A DNA stretch of 64,000 nt from Streptomyces sp. DT2A-34 (GCF_030499515.1 NZ_JASTWJ010000001.1:806001-870000), one strand, 5' to 3'; positions 1 through 9,926 are shown, counted from the stretch's first letter. Notes: a model not told the origin generated them from the sequence alone. Numbers and translations: made by a program.

Positions 1-649
1 CCTCGGTGAGGGTCGTCCGCAGGGCCTCGTACAGTCTCGCCGTCTCCTCGGGTGCCAGTGACGACGCCAGTTTGAAGGGGGACATCTTCGCCGCGTGCAG
101 GATCTCGTCGCTGTAGGCGTTGCCGACCCCGGCGATGAGGCTCTGGTCGCGCAGGGCGCCCTTGAGTTGGCGGCGCTCGTCCTTCAGCAGTGCAGCGAGC
201 CGCGTCTCGTCGAAGTCGTCGGCGAGGGGGTCCGGGCCCAGCCGGGCCACGCCCGCGACCTGCCGCGGGTCCTGGACGACGTACACCGCGAGGCGCTTTT
301 GGGTGCCCGCCTCCGTCAGGTCGAAGCCCGCGCCGGTCTCCAGGGCCACGCGCAGCGCGAGCGGGCCCTTGCCGGGGCGGGGCATGCCGCTCGGGAGCTC
401 GTCCTTCCAGTGGAGCCAGCCGGCGCGGGCCAGGTGGGTCACCAGATGGGGGCCGTCCGCCGTGGCGAGGTCGAGGAACTTGCCGTAGCGGTGTACGGCG
501 GTGACCTCATGGCCCTCGACGGCGGTGACCGGCGGGTCGTACGTCTTGAGGACGCTGATCGCGACGGGCAGCACACGGACGATCTCGTGGCCGACCAGGT
601 TCTCGGTCAGGAAGTCCTTGAGCGCTTCGACCTCGGGCAGTTCCGGCAT
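1..649 (-). CDS. Fpg/Nei-family DNA glycosylase, 3' part cut by window edge
   Basis: Base-excision repair enzyme that removes oxidised bases and nicks the abasic site. The reading frame starts at ATG 649 with MPELPEVEAL, the hallmark N-terminus of the family, in which Pro2 is the Schiff-base nucleophile and Glu3 the general acid. A conserved lysine lies in HRYGKFL near residue 57. A helix-two-turn-helix stretch reading LIAGVGNAYSDEIL near residue 175 is the DNA-binding signature. About 216 codons are present; the C-terminal part, where a zinc finger would be, is outside the window. MutM and Nei-like paralogues cannot be separated from this fragment. It stands alone and is followed upstream by a separate minus-strand gene after 72 bases. 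Confidence 0.9.
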   Translation of the reverse strand, partial: MPELPEVEALKDFLTENLVGHEIVRVLPVAISVLKTYDPPVTAVEGHEVTAVHRYGKFLDLATADGPHLVTHLARAGWLHWKDELPSGMPRPGKGPLALRVALETGAGFDLTEAGTQKRLAVYVVQDPRQVAGVARLGPDPLADDFDETRLAALLKDERRQLKGALRDQSLIAGVGNAYSDEILHAAKMSPFKLASSLAPEETARLYEALRTTLTE

Positions 650-721
650 ACGTCCAGAGTGCCACCCGGGACTGACGGCGCCAGGCGGCTGCGGTGACGT
701 CCGGACGGCGTACGGCGGTCG

Positions 722-2797
722 TCAGAGTCGCTCGGGCACCACGAACTCGCACCACACCGCCTTGCCGCCGCCCCGGGCCTCCACCCCCCACACGTCCGTG
801 AGCAGGTCGACGAGGAGCAGACCGCGCCCGGAGACGCCCGACTCCCCCGCCTCACGGCGGCGTGGCAGGGCGCTGGAGGAGTCCTCGACCTCGACGCGCA
901 GTCGGCGTTCGGAGCCGGTGAGGACCCGCAGGGTGACGATGGCGGAGCCCTCGGTGTGCATCAGGGCGTTGGTGATCAGCTCGTCGGCGACCAGCTCGAC
1001 CTCGTCGGCCCGGTCGACCGCGCCCCAGGCGCGCACGGCGGCGCGGATCATGTGCCGGGCTCCGGTGAGGGCCTCGGGATCGCCGGGGGCGACATGCTGC
1101 TGGAGGCGGCCGCCGGACTGCGGGGCGTCCGGGACGCGGCGGCGGAGCAGGAGCAGGGCCACGTCGTCGTCGCCGCCGCGTTCCTCGGCCACGTCGATGA
1201 GACAGTCCGCGAGGTCGCGTACGTCGTCCGGGCCGGTGGCGATGAGCGCGGTCAGGGTCCGCATGCCGTCGTCGAGGTCGACGCCGGGCTGTTCGACGAG
1301 GCCGTCGGTGCACAGCAGCAGGGTGTGGTCGGAGTCCAGCTCGATGGTGCCGACCGGGTATTCGAGCCGGCCGAACTCCGCGGACAGGCCGAGCGGCAGC
1401 CCGCCCTCGACCGGGACGCGACGGCAGGCGCCGCCGGGCTCCCGGATCAGCGGGTCGATGTGGCCGGCGCGGACCACCTGCACGACTCCGGTGGACAGGT
1501 CGGCCTCCGCGTACAGGCAGGTGGCGAAGCGGTCCGTGTCCAGCTCGTGCAGGAACACGGAGGCGCGGGCCATCACCGTGGCGGGGGTGTGCCCTTCGGC
1601 GGCGTAGGCGCGCAGGACGATGCGCAGTTGGCCCATGACGGCGGCGGCGTGTGTGTCATGGCCCTGGACGTCGCCGATGACGGCGCCGACCCGGCCGCCC
1701 GGCAGCGGGATCAGGTCGTACCAGTCGCCGCCGATGTCCCGGCCGAGGGAGCCGGAGCGGTAGCGGACGGCGATGTCGGCGCCGGGCACGCTGGGGATGG
1801 TGCGCGGCAGCATGGCCTGCTGGAGACCGGTGGCGAGGTCTTTCTCCTGCTCGTAGAACATGGCCCGCTGCAGGCTCTGCGCGATGCTGCTGCCGAGGGC
1901 GACGAGCACGTTGCGGTCCTCGGTGGAGAAGCCGCCGCGGTCGCTGTAGAGCAGGCCGATGGCGCCGATCGGCCGGGCCTGGGCGATCAGCGGCAGATAG
2001 GCGGCGGCCGTGATGTTCAGGTCGGTGATGTGCGGCCAGAGGATCGGGTAGCGGTCCGCGAACTCCTCCGGCGACTCGATGAAGCGGGGGCTGAGGGTCC
2101 GCACGACCTCGCTCATCGGGTACTGCTCGTCTATTCGGGTGACCAGGGTTCCGGGCACGAAGCTGCCCGCGGGGCCCTCGGCGACCAGCCGGATGCGGCC
2201 GGCCTCGACCAGGCCCATGACGAGGCTGGTGGCGCCGAGGTTGCTCAGGCCGTGGGTGTCCTTGAGGACGTCGATGACGTCCTGGACGGTGCGGGCGTGC
2301 GCGAGGGCGGCCGTGGTGAGCTGGACGACGCTGGTCTGCTGCCGGCGGGCCTCGTCCTCGGCAGCCCGCTCGCGCCGCTCCTCGCTCTCGGCGAGTTCGT
2401 CGGTGGCGTCGCGGACGATGCCGATGATGCGGCGCGGGCGGCCCGTCTCGTCGCGGCGGATGTAGCCCTGGGTGTGGGTCCAGCGCAGGGTGCCGTCGCG
2501 GCAGCGGATGCGGAAGTAGGCGCCGTAGTTCTCGCTGCCGTCCTTCAGGGCCTTGGAGACCAGGCCGTCCAGCCGGTAGGCCTCGGGGGGCGGCACGCGG
2601 ATCGCCAGGGTCGTGGGGTGTCCGTCGTATTCGTCGGGGCGCAGGTCGAAGACCTCGTGGGCCTGGGCGTCCATGTGGAACAGACCGGTGTCCAGGTCCC
2701 AGTCGAAACTGCCCATGCGGTTGAGCGCCAGGATCGGATCCGGGTGGGCGGGCCAGTCGTCCGGGAGTGACAGGGCGCTCGCTCCCCGATCAACCAT
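722..2797 (-). CDS. PAS-GAF-SpoIIE phosphatase with C-terminal HATPase domain
   Basis: A 691-residue multidomain signalling protein of the type abundant in Streptomyces. Visible order: PAS fold with PAC-like tail (about 25-145), short coiled linker rich in Glu/Arg (about 135-155), GAF domain (about 165-320), PP2C-like SpoIIE phosphatase (about 345-560) and an anti-sigma-type HATPase (about 585-690, motif VADELITNALMH). Metal-binding motifs GGDWYD near 356 and GDVQGHD near 375 are intact, so phosphatase activity is expected. Such proteins usually act in partner-switching cascades, dephosphorylating anti-anti-sigma factors and phosphorylating them through the HATPase domain. ATG 2797 is preceded by AAGGTGG. 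The ligand sensed by PAS or GAF cannot be told from sequence. Confidence 0.92.
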   Translation of the reverse strand: MVDRGASALSLPDDWPAHPDPILALNRMGSFDWDLDTGLFHMDAQAHEVFDLRPDEYDGHPTTLAIRVPPPEAYRLDGLVSKALKDGSENYGAYFRIRCRDGTLRWTHTQGYIRRDETGRPRRIIGIVRDATDELAESEERRERAAEDEARRQQTSVVQLTTAALAHARTVQDVIDVLKDTHGLSNLGATSLVMGLVEAGRIRLVAEGPAGSFVPGTLVTRIDEQYPMSEVVRTLSPRFIESPEEFADRYPILWPHITDLNITAAAYLPLIAQARPIGAIGLLYSDRGGFSTEDRNVLVALGSSIAQSLQRAMFYEQEKDLATGLQQAMLPRTIPSVPGADIAVRYRSGSLGRDIGGDWYDLIPLPGGRVGAVIGDVQGHDTHAAAVMGQLRIVLRAYAAEGHTPATVMARASVFLHELDTDRFATCLYAEADLSTGVVQVVRAGHIDPLIREPGGACRRVPVEGGLPLGLSAEFGRLEYPVGTIELDSDHTLLLCTDGLVEQPGVDLDDGMRTLTALIATGPDDVRDLADCLIDVAEERGGDDDVALLLLRRRVPDAPQSGGRLQQHVAPGDPEALTGARHMIRAAVRAWGAVDRADEVELVADELITNALMHTEGSAIVTLRVLTGSERRLRVEVEDSSSALPRRREAGESGVSGRGLLLVDLLTDVWGVEARGGGKAVWCEFVVPERL

Positions 2798-2886
2798 GGG
2801 GCCACCTTGCCAGCATTTGCCGGAATCTTCGACTGGGACGACGGAACTGCCTGCGCCCGGCGGGCGGGACGCCGCCCCTGCCCCGG

Positions 2887-4155
2887 TCAGCCGTCGAAGA
2901 CGTCGGTGGGGCTGCCGAAGATGCTGTCGTTGGTGCCCGGGGCGTCGGGGATCGGCCCGCCGCCGTCGGGCACGTCGGGGGTGTCGGGGACGGCCTCGGG
3001 GCGGGTCTCCTGCGGGGCGTCCCGGGAGTCCGGGGAGCTCGGGGAGGTGTCCGGTGCCGTCCGGGAGTCGGACGGGGTCGACTCGTCGGAGGACTCCGCG
3101 GGCTCGGAGGACTCCGGTGACGCGGGCGACGCGGGCGTACGGCCGGGGTCGGTCGTCGGGGGCGACGCCGTGACGGTGGCCGAGGGGCAGTCGGCGGGAG
3201 CGGTGTCCGCCCTGTCCGCCGCGTCCGCCTCGTCCGCCGGGGTCTTCTTCGGCGGCTGGTCGGTGGCGCCGGGGGTGACGGTGACCGTCGGGGTCGCGCA
3301 GTCGGTCGGCGACTGGTGCGAGGGGGTCGCGCTGCCCTCGCCGGACGAGGAGCTGGAGGCGCTGTCGTGCGGGCGTGGGAGCGGGGTCGGGGTCACCGGC
3401 TTCGGCGGCCGCACGACATGGTCGCGGTCGTGGCCACGATGGCCGATCGGCCGCTCGATCCAGGTGTTGTCGGCGATGTCGATGATCGTGATGTTGGTGA
3501 TCACCTGCGTCGTCGGGGCCACCACGATCACCTGGTCCGGCCGGTACCCGCTCCAGGGCCTGCCGCTGGTCTCCGGTCTGCCGCGCAGGCCGACGGGCGG
3601 GGCGAGCGGATTTCCGCAGGCGCAGCGGACACGCGGCACACCGCGGCTGTCGACGAGGACGGCGGTTCCCGCCTGGAGGACGGACTGGTAACCCGTCCCC
3701 ATGCCGTCGCGGTACCCGTGATTGGTGACCCGGGTGTCGGCGCGCAGCACGACCGAGGTCAGGCCGCGCAGATAGCCGGGGATCGACCTCTGGGAGACGC
3801 CCGCGGCCTGGGCGAAGACACGGGCCCTGGCCCGGTCGGCGGTGAGCCGGTCGATCTGCCGCTGGACATCACAGCTGCCGGCGCCCCGGGTACCGCCGTA
3901 CAGGCCGGGTGTCTCGCCGGACAGAGCCTGGAGGCCGGCCCGCCCCGCGTGCGCCGGCCTCGGGGTTCGGGTGACGGGCGAGGTCGCCGTGGAGTCCGTG
4001 AAGGGATCGGGCCCCTGGGCCGCCGCGGGCTGGAGGAGGACTTCCCCGCTCGATTCCGGGCCCTTGTCGCCGTCTCCTGCGCCGCAGCCGGCGACGGCGA
4101 GCGCCGCAGAGAGCGCGCAGGCCGTGACGATGGTTGGGGTGGGTGTCGGCACCAT
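2887..4155 (-). CDS. Secreted lipoprotein with long Ser/Thr/Pro/Asp-rich tail
   Basis: Protein of 422 residues beginning with a lipoprotein signal: a hydrophobic run followed by lipobox LAVAGC with the lipidated Cys at residue 24. The first half (to about residue 225) is a compact domain with a conserved-looking CDVQRQIDRL segment and a CACGNP pair, resembling the DUF6777-like lipoproteins of Streptomyces. The second half is low complexity, rich in Pro, Ser, Thr, Asp and Glu, typical of a wall-spanning or extended surface stalk. The ATG at 4155 is chosen over upstream in-frame starts because GGGAGGGAC lies directly before it and it places the signal peptide at the N-terminus. Function unknown; it should be anchored to the outer face of the membrane. 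Confidence 0.75.
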   Translation of the reverse strand: MVPTPTPTIVTACALSAALAVAGCGAGDGDKGPESSGEVLLQPAAAQGPDPFTDSTATSPVTRTPRPAHAGRAGLQALSGETPGLYGGTRGAGSCDVQRQIDRLTADRARARVFAQAAGVSQRSIPGYLRGLTSVVLRADTRVTNHGYRDGMGTGYQSVLQAGTAVLVDSRGVPRVRCACGNPLAPPVGLRGRPETSGRPWSGYRPDQVIVVAPTTQVITNITIIDIADNTWIERPIGHRGHDRDHVVRPPKPVTPTPLPRPHDSASSSSSGEGSATPSHQSPTDCATPTVTVTPGATDQPPKKTPADEADAADRADTAPADCPSATVTASPPTTDPGRTPASPASPESSEPAESSDESTPSDSRTAPDTSPSSPDSRDAPQETRPEAVPDTPDVPDGGGPIPDAPGTNDSIFGSPTDVFDG

Positions 4156-4300
4156 GTCCCTCCCGCCTGTCCTTGGGCATTTCATCACCAATGTCCGCAC
4201 CATTGTCTGCTTCACTCACTTGGGTTACGCAAACGGAGAAGTGGTATACGCGGAGTCACCCGGGTTCCCGGCGCGACAATGAGGAGAGGAGGACACGGCC

Positions 4301-5722
4301 GTGGAGTGGTTCATCGCACCGGAGTACTGGACGAGCCGGCTGGTCTTCCAGCGGGCTCTGGCCGGCGTGTATCTCGTCGCGTTCCTGACGGCGGCCCTGC
4401 AGTTCCGGGCGCTGATGGGTGAGCGCGGCATGCTGCCCGTGCCGCGCTTCGTCGAGCGGGTGCCCTTCAAGGCCGCCCCGAGCGTCTTCCAACTGCACTA
4501 CTCGGACCGGTTCTTCGCCGTCTGCGCCTGGTCGGGCTGCGCGGTGTCGGCGGCGCTGCTGGCCGGGCTGGACAATGTCGTGCCCCTGTGGGGTGCCATG
4601 CTGCTGTGGCTGGTCCCGTGGGCGCTGTATCTGTCGATCGTGAACGTCGGCCAGACCTGGTACTCGTTCGGCTGGGAGTCGTTGTTGCTGGAGGTCGGCT
4701 TCCTCGCCGTGTTCCTGGGCAACGACGAGGTGGCGCCGCCGGTCGTGGTGCTGTTCCTGCTGCGCTGGATCCTGTTCCGCGTCGAGTTCGGGGCGGGTCT
4801 GATCAAGATGCGCGGCGACGCCTGCTGGCGGAAGCTGACCTGCCTGGACCACCATCACGAGACCCAGCCGATGCCGGGCCCGCTGAGCTGGTTCTTCCAC
4901 CATCTGCCCAAGCCCCTGCACCGGGTCGAGGTGGCCGCCAACCACGTCACCCAACTCGTCGTGCCGGTTCTCCTCTTCACCCCGCAGCCGATCGCGACGG
5001 CAGCCGCCTCCCTGATGATCGTCACCCAGCTGTGGCTGGTCCTGTCGGGCAACTTCTCCTGGCTGAACTGGATCACCATCGTGCTGGCCCTGTCGGCGGT
5101 CCGGTGGCCGAGCGATCCGCCGGCCGTGCCGGACGCGCCGCTGTGGTACGAGGTCGTGGTCCTGGCGGTCGCCGCGCTGCTCGTCTTCCTGAGCTACCAC
5201 CCGGTCGCCAACATGATCTCCCGCCGCCAGATCATGAACCGCTCCTTCGACCCGCTCCATCTGGTCAACACCTACGGTGCGTTCGGGAGTGTCAGCAGGA
5301 TCCGGTACGAGGTGGTGGTCGAGGGCACCGACGACGACGTACCGCGGGAGGACTCGGACTGGCGGGAGTACGAGTTCAAGGGCAAGCCGGGCGACCCGCG
5401 GCGCTGGCCGCGGCAGTTCGCGCCGTACCACCTCCGGCTGGACTGGCTGATGTGGTTCGCCGCGCTGTCGCCCGCGTATGCCGGGTCGTGGTTCGGCGCC
5501 CTGGTGGAGCGGCTCCTGGAGAACGACCGCGACACACTCAAGCTCCTGCGCCGCTCACCGTTCCCGCCGGACGCCCCGCCCCGCTACGTACGCGCCCGCC
5601 TCTTCCGCTACCGCTACACGACCTGGCGTGAGCTGCGGGAGACGGGCGCGTGCTGGGAGCGGACGTATGTGCGGGAGTATCTGCCGCCGACCAGGCTGGC
5701 CGGGGTGGCTCAGAGGTCGTAG
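4301..5722 (+). CDS. Lipase maturation factor (LMF1-like) family membrane protein
   Basis: Polytopic membrane protein of 473 residues. Hydrophobic segments occupy most of residues 15-310, then a soluble C-terminal domain follows. The family signature is clear: FGAGLIKMRGD, CWRKLTCLDHHHETQPMP and PLSWFFHHLP near residues 165-205 match the most conserved block of LMF1/LMF2 proteins. In animals this family helps fold secreted lipases in the ER; the bacterial role is unknown, and a thiol or secretion-related role would be a guess. The start is GTG 4301 behind GAGGAGAGGAGG. Its last 13 bases overlap the 3' end of the convergent lactonase gene. Confidence 0.85.
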   Translation: MEWFIAPEYWTSRLVFQRALAGVYLVAFLTAALQFRALMGERGMLPVPRFVERVPFKAAPSVFQLHYSDRFFAVCAWSGCAVSAALLAGLDNVVPLWGAMLLWLVPWALYLSIVNVGQTWYSFGWESLLLEVGFLAVFLGNDEVAPPVVVLFLLRWILFRVEFGAGLIKMRGDACWRKLTCLDHHHETQPMPGPLSWFFHHLPKPLHRVEVAANHVTQLVVPVLLFTPQPIATAAASLMIVTQLWLVLSGNFSWLNWITIVLALSAVRWPSDPPAVPDAPLWYEVVVLAVAALLVFLSYHPVANMISRRQIMNRSFDPLHLVNTYGAFGSVSRIRYEVVVEGTDDDVPREDSDWREYEFKGKPGDPRRWPRQFAPYHLRLDWLMWFAALSPAYAGSWFGALVERLLENDRDTLKLLRRSPFPPDAPPRYVRARLFRYRYTTWRELRETGACWERTYVREYLPPTRLAGVAQRS

Positions 5723-6534
5723 ACGCGGGTGGCGGTCGCCCCGAAGATCTGCTGCTGATCGGACTCGCCGGTCAACTCCCGTGTCGTGGCGACCACTTGG
5801 CCGTACGACGCCGCCAGTGTGCACACCGGCCAGTCGGAGCCGAACATCAGCCGGTCCGGGCCGAAGGCGTCCAGCACCACGTCGGCGTACGGACGCAGGT
5901 CGTCGACCCGCCAGGAGGCGAGGTCGGCTTCGGTGACCATGCCGGAGAGTTTGCAAACGGTATTGGAGAGGGCGGCCAGGGAGCGGACGGCGGTTTCCCA
6001 GGGTTCGAGGGCGCCGGCGGCGATGGGGGGTTTGCCCAGGTGGTCCAGGACGAAGGTGAGGCCGGGGTGGTCCGCGGCGGCCTCCACGCAGGCCGGCAGT
6101 TGGTGCGGCAGCACGACCAGGTCGTAGACGAGGCCCGCCTCGGCCACGGCGGCCAGTCCGCGCCGTACGTCCGCCCGCAGCAGCCACTCCGGATCGGCCT
6201 CGCCCTGGACCTGGTGCCGGATACCCTTCAGGTACGGCCCGCCGGGCAGCTCCCGCAGCCGGGCCAGCTCCTCCGCGACGTCCGGGCGGGTCAGGTCCGT
6301 CCAGCCGACGACACCCGCGATCAGCTCGTGCTCGGCGGCGAGGGCCAGGAACTCCGGGGTCTCCTCGGGCACCGTGACGGTCTGGACGAGGACCGCGCTC
6401 TCGACTCCGGCCGCGCGGGCCTCGGGCGCGAGGTCCTCGATCGTGAAGTCCCTTCGCAGCGGGCTGTGTTCGTCGATCCAGCCCTGGTCCCGTACCGACA
6501 GGTCCCAGACGTGGAAGTGGGCGTCGACGATCAC
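5710..6534 (-). CDS. Amidohydrolase-family lactonase (L-fuconolactonase type)
   Basis: A 274-residue TIM-barrel amidohydrolase of the amidohydro-rel type (COG3618), predicted to open a sugar lactone, L-fucono-1,5-lactone in the most likely pathway, to the free aldonic acid in the cytoplasm. The metal-site HxH is visible at the N-terminus in DAHFHVWD; FVLDHLGKP near the middle and MFGSDWPV near residue 235 are the other family motifs. The GTG start at 6534 overlaps the stop of the mutarotase gene by four bases (GTGA), indicating translational coupling as the last gene of the operon. Rhamnonolactonase specificity cannot be excluded from sequence alone. Confidence 0.85.
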   Translation of the reverse strand: MIVDAHFHVWDLSVRDQGWIDEHSPLRRDFTIEDLAPEARAAGVESAVLVQTVTVPEETPEFLALAAEHELIAGVVGWTDLTRPDVAEELARLRELPGGPYLKGIRHQVQGEADPEWLLRADVRRGLAAVAEAGLVYDLVVLPHQLPACVEAAADHPGLTFVLDHLGKPPIAAGALEPWETAVRSLAALSNTVCKLSGMVTEADLASWRVDDLRPYADVVLDAFGPDRLMFGSDWPVCTLAASYGQVVATTRELTGESDQQQIFGATATRVYDL

Positions 6535-6845
6535 GGCAGTTCCCAGACGACGGGCAGGCCGGCGTCCGCGCCCTCGCCGGAGTAGTCGTGCACCACGTCG
6601 AGCAGCTCGGCCATGCGGGCCTGCCAGGCCACGTTGACCGGAAGTTTCTCCAGCTCGGCGAGGAGGCGGCCGTAGTCCTCGCAGTCCAGGACGTGGAAGA
6701 GGTCGGTGCCGCTGCGCCAGATCGTCCAGGAGGAGGCGCCGGCGGCCCGGATGGCGTCCGTGAGCTCCTTGGGGACCTCGCGGTGGGCGGCCTCGTACTC
6801 GGCGACGCGGTCCGCGCGGACCTTGGTGTGCAGGGCGACTCTCAT
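6531..6845 (-). CDS. 6-deoxy-sugar mutarotase (RhaM family)
   Basis: A 104-residue protein that fits the small RhaM-type mutarotase family along its full length, with HTKVRADRVAEYEAAH near the N-terminus, a central WTIWR, and a C-terminal WELP. Members interconvert alpha and beta anomers of L-rhamnose or L-fucose, supplying the anomer used by the dehydrogenase. The ATG at 6845 shares one base with the TGA of the upstream aldo/keto reductase gene and the stop overlaps the GTG of the lactonase gene, so the three are almost certainly co-translated. Because the surrounding enzymes fit the oxidative fucose route, L-fucose is the likelier substrate. Confidence 0.85.
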   Translation of the reverse strand: MRVALHTKVRADRVAEYEAAHREVPKELTDAIRAAGASSWTIWRSGTDLFHVLDCEDYGRLLAELEKLPVNVAWQARMAELLDVVHDYSGEGADAGLPVVWELP

Positions 6846-7834
6846 CACGGCTCCTCGACGAGGGCGGGCACGGGGGCGTCGGGCGGCACGAGGCCGTCGC
6901 CGCGCAGCTCCCGCCAGAAGGCGGCGGGCACGGGGGCCGCGAACTGGTGGGCGCAGTCGACGACTTCGGCCGCCGAGCGAGCGCCGACGAGAACGCTCGC
7001 GACCGCCGGATGGGCGGCGCAGAACGCCAGGGCGGCGGCGCGCAGGGTGGTGCCGTGGCGGTCGGCGACGGACTTCAGGCGCAGGGCGCGGTGCAGCAAC
7101 TCGGGTGACGCGGTGGCGTAGTTGTACGTCGCGCCCGGCTTCGGGTTGGCCAGGAGGCCGGAGTTGAAGGCGCCGCCGATGACGACGGACGTGCCGCGTG
7201 CCTCGGCGGCGGGCAGCAACTCGGCGAGCGCCTCCTGGTCGAGCAGGGTGTAGCGGCCGGCGCACAGCACCACGTCGACGTCGGTGTCGCGGACGAAGCG
7301 GGTGAGCATCCGGGCCTGGCTCATGCCGGCGCCGATCGCGCCGACGACACCCTCCGAGCGGAGCTTCTCCAGCGCGGGGTAGCCCTCTCGGAAGGCCCAC
7401 TCCGCGTGGTCGTCGGGGTCGTGGAGGTAGACGACGTCGACGCGGTCGAGGCCGAGGCGTCGCAGGCTCGCCTCCAGGGTGCGGCGTACGCCGTCCTCGC
7501 TGAAGTCCCAGACGCGGCGGTGGGTGGCGGGGACGGCGAAGCCGTGGGCGAGGTCGTCGCCCCCTGCGTCGGACGGCTCCAGGCGGCGGCCCACCTTCGT
7601 CGAGATCGCGTACCGGTCGCGGGGGCGCTCGCGCAGGGCCGCGCCCAGGCGGCGTTCGGACAGACCGAGGCCGTAGTGCGGGGCGGTGTCGAAGTAGCGG
7701 ATGCCGCGCTGCCAGGCGGCATCCACCGCCTCGTAGGCCTGCTGCTCGCCGACCTCGGTGTAGAGGTTGCCGATGGCGGCGGCGCCGAAGGAGAGTTCGC
7801 TGACCTCGACGCCGCTGCGGCCGAGCCGCTTCAC
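6845..7834 (-). CDS. Aldo/keto reductase, D-threo-aldose (L-fucose) 1-dehydrogenase type
   Basis: A 329-residue AKR-fold enzyme expected to oxidise L-fucose at C1 to the lactone with NAD(P). The catalytic tetrad is visible: Asp in YFDTAPHYG, Tyr in the same motif, Lys in ISTKVGRR and His in YLHDPDD. The N-terminus [21 protein letters not shown] is typical of the D-threo-aldose 1-dehydrogenase/pyridoxal 4-dehydrogenase group rather than of general stress AKRs. The GTG start at 7834 overlaps the SDR stop by four bases. Position between the SDR and the mutarotase and the absence of another sugar dehydrogenase in the operon support assignment as first catabolic step. Substrate is inferred. Confidence 0.85.
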   Translation of the reverse strand: MKRLGRSGVEVSELSFGAAAIGNLYTEVGEQQAYEAVDAAWQRGIRYFDTAPHYGLGLSERRLGAALRERPRDRYAISTKVGRRLEPSDAGGDDLAHGFAVPATHRRVWDFSEDGVRRTLEASLRRLGLDRVDVVYLHDPDDHAEWAFREGYPALEKLRSEGVVGAIGAGMSQARMLTRFVRDTDVDVVLCAGRYTLLDQEALAELLPAAEARGTSVVIGGAFNSGLLANPKPGATYNYATASPELLHRALRLKSVADRHGTTLRAAALAFCAAHPAVASVLVGARSAAEVVDCAHQFAAPVPAAFWRELRGDGLVPPDAPVPALVEEP

Positions 7835-8586
7835 TGGTTCACCGGCCGCAGGCGCAGGCCCTGCATGCCGCCGTCGACGGCGAGGGCGGTGCCGGTCGTG
7901 GCGCCGGAGAGCGGGCTCGCCAGGTAGGCGATGGCGCCCGCGACCTCGGCGGCCGAGACGAGGCGGCCGGTGGGCTGGCGGGCCTCCAGGGCGGCACGTT
8001 CGGCGGCCGGGTCGGCGGCGGCGTCGAGCAGGCGGCCGACCCAGGGGGTGTCGGCCGTGCCGGGGTTGACGCAGTTGACGCGGATGCCCTCGCGGACGTG
8101 GTCGGCGGCCATGGCGAGGGTGAGGGAGTAGACGGCGCCCTTGGTCGCGCTGTACAGCGCCCGCTGCGGGAGTCCGGCCGTGGCCGCGATGGAGCAGGTG
8201 TTGACGATCGCCGCGTGCGACGACCGGCGTAGGTGCGGGAGGGCGGCGCGGGCCACCCGGACCATGCCGACGACGTTGACGTCCATGACCCGGTGCCACT
8301 CGGCGTCGTCGTTGTCCTCGACGGTGCCCTGGGCGCCGATGCCGGCGTTGTTGATCACCACGTCCAGTCCGCCGAGCTCGGCGACGGCGGCCGACACGGC
8401 CTCGCGCACGGAGGCGTCGTCGGTCACGTCGGCACGGAAGGCGAGCAGCGGCTTGTCCACCGACGACGGGTCCAGGTCGAGGACGGCGACCTGGGCGCCG
8501 CGCGCGGCGAGGAGTTCGGCCGTGGCCCGGCCGATGCCGGAGGCGCCTCCCGTCACCAGCGCCTTGAGACCGTCGAAGTCACTCAT
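7831..8586 (-). CDS. SDR dehydrogenase, probable 2-keto-3-deoxy-L-fuconate dehydrogenase
   Basis: Classical short-chain dehydrogenase of 251 residues. The cofactor motif TGGASGIG is at about residues 12-19, NNAG near 85, and the catalytic Tyr-Lys pair is in YSATKG near residue 150. In the oxidative fucose pathway an SDR oxidises 2-keto-3-deoxy-L-fuconate at C4, and the gene sits directly after the fuconate-dehydratase-type gene with an ATGA overlap (8583-8586), which supports that role. The hydrolase that would split the resulting diketo acid into pyruvate and lactate is not in the operon. Start is ATG 8586. Confidence 0.83.
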   Translation of the reverse strand: MSDFDGLKALVTGGASGIGRATAELLAARGAQVAVLDLDPSSVDKPLLAFRADVTDDASVREAVSAAVAELGGLDVVINNAGIGAQGTVEDNDDAEWHRVMDVNVVGMVRVARAALPHLRRSSHAAIVNTCSIAATAGLPQRALYSATKGAVYSLTLAMAADHVREGIRVNCVNPGTADTPWVGRLLDAAADPAAERAALEARQPTGRLVSAAEVAGAIAYLASPLSGATTGTALAVDGGMQGLRLRPVNQ

Positions 8587-9926
8587 GCCGCGTGCCCCTT
8601 CTTCTGCGTCTGGAGGTCGGCGGCCCAGAAGGCGCCGTCCGGGAACGTGTACCGCGCGATCGACTCGGGTCGCATGGCGGCCGAGAAGCCCGGCGCGGTG
8701 GGTGCCGTGTAGTGACCTTCCCTGATCACCACCGGGTCGAGGAAGTGGTCGTGCAGATGGTCGACGTACTCGATGACGCGGTCCTCGGTGGTGCCGGTGA
8801 CGGCGACGAAGTCGTACATCGACAGGTGCTGGACGAGTTCGCACAGTCCGACGCCGCCCGCGTGCGGGCAGACCGGGACGCCGAACTTGGCGGCGAGCAG
8901 GAGGATGGCGAGGTTCTCGTTGACGCCGCCGACGCGGGCCGCGTCGATCTGGAGGACGTCGATGGCGCCCGCCTGGAGGAGTTGCTTGAAGACGACCCTG
9001 TTCTGCACATGCTCGCCGGTGGCCACTTTCACCGGGGCGACCGCCTCCCGGACGGCCGCGTGGCCGAGGATGTCGTCGGGGCTGGTGGGCTCCTCGATCC
9101 AGTACGGGTCGAACTCGGCGAGGGCCTTGGTCCAGCGGATCGCCTCGTCGACGTCCCAGCGCTGGTTGGCGTCGATCGCCATGCGGATGTCCGGCCCGAC
9201 GGCCGAGCGGGCGACGCGGCAGCGCCGTACGTCGTCCTCCAGGTCGGCGCCGACCTTCAGCTTGATCTGCCGGAAGCCGTCGGCGACGGCCTCGGCGGCG
9301 AGCCGGGTGAGCTTGTCGTCGTCGTAGCCGAGCCAGCCGGCGGAGGTGGTGTAGGCGGGGTATCCGCGCTCCAGGAGCCGCGCCGTGCGCTCCTGCGCCC
9401 CCTCCCGGCCCCGACGCAGGATGTGCAGCGCCTCCTCGGGTGTGAGCGCGTCGGTGAGGTACCGGAAGTCGATCTGGCGGACGATCCACTCGGGGGCGGC
9501 GTCGGCGAGGAGGCGCCACAGTGGCTTGTCGGCGCGCTTGGCGGCGAGGTCCCATACGGCGTTCATGACGGCGCCGATCGCCATGTGCATCACGCCCTTC
9601 TCGGGGCCGAGCCAGCGCAGCTGGCTGTCGCCGATCAGGTCGCGGTTCAGGGTCCCCGGGTCGGCGCACAGTTCGTCGACGGGCCGGCCGACGACATGCC
9701 CGCGCAGCGCCTCGATCGCGGCGACCTGGACATCGTTGCCCCGCCCGATGGTGAAGGTGAATCCATGCCCCTCGTGCCCGTCGGCGGCGTCGGTGCGCAG
9801 CACGACGTAGGCGGCCGAGTAGTCGGGGTCCGGGTTCATCGCGTCGGAGCCGTCGAGCTCCCGGGAGGTGGGGAAGCGGATGTCGTAGGTGTCGACCGCG
9901 GTGACGCGGTCGGGGGTCCGGGACAC
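8583..9926 (-). CDS. Enolase-superfamily L-fuconate dehydratase
   Basis: A 447-residue mandelate-racemase/enolase-type dehydratase. The barrel lysine (QIKLKVGAD near residue 218), the metal ligands Asp (AIDANQRW), Glu ([10 protein letters not shown]) and Glu (ATGEH), and the catalytic His region (CPHAGG) are all visible in the expected order. The long N-terminal segment including [26 protein letters not shown] is characteristic of L-fuconate dehydratases as opposed to rhamnonate or galactonate dehydratases. It converts L-fuconate to 2-keto-3-deoxy-L-fuconate. The start is GTG 9926 with only a weak upstream purine run; it is 45 bases after the permease stop. Confidence 0.88.
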   Translation of the reverse strand: MSRTPDRVTAVDTYDIRFPTSRELDGSDAMNPDPDYSAAYVVLRTDAADGHEGHGFTFTIGRGNDVQVAAIEALRGHVVGRPVDELCADPGTLNRDLIGDSQLRWLGPEKGVMHMAIGAVMNAVWDLAAKRADKPLWRLLADAAPEWIVRQIDFRYLTDALTPEEALHILRRGREGAQERTARLLERGYPAYTTSAGWLGYDDDKLTRLAAEAVADGFRQIKLKVGADLEDDVRRCRVARSAVGPDIRMAIDANQRWDVDEAIRWTKALAEFDPYWIEEPTSPDDILGHAAVREAVAPVKVATGEHVQNRVVFKQLLQAGAIDVLQIDAARVGGVNENLAILLLAAKFGVPVCPHAGGVGLCELVQHLSMYDFVAVTGTTEDRVIEYVDHLHDHFLDPVVIREGHYTAPTAPGFSAAMRPESIARYTFPDGAFWAADLQTQKKGHAA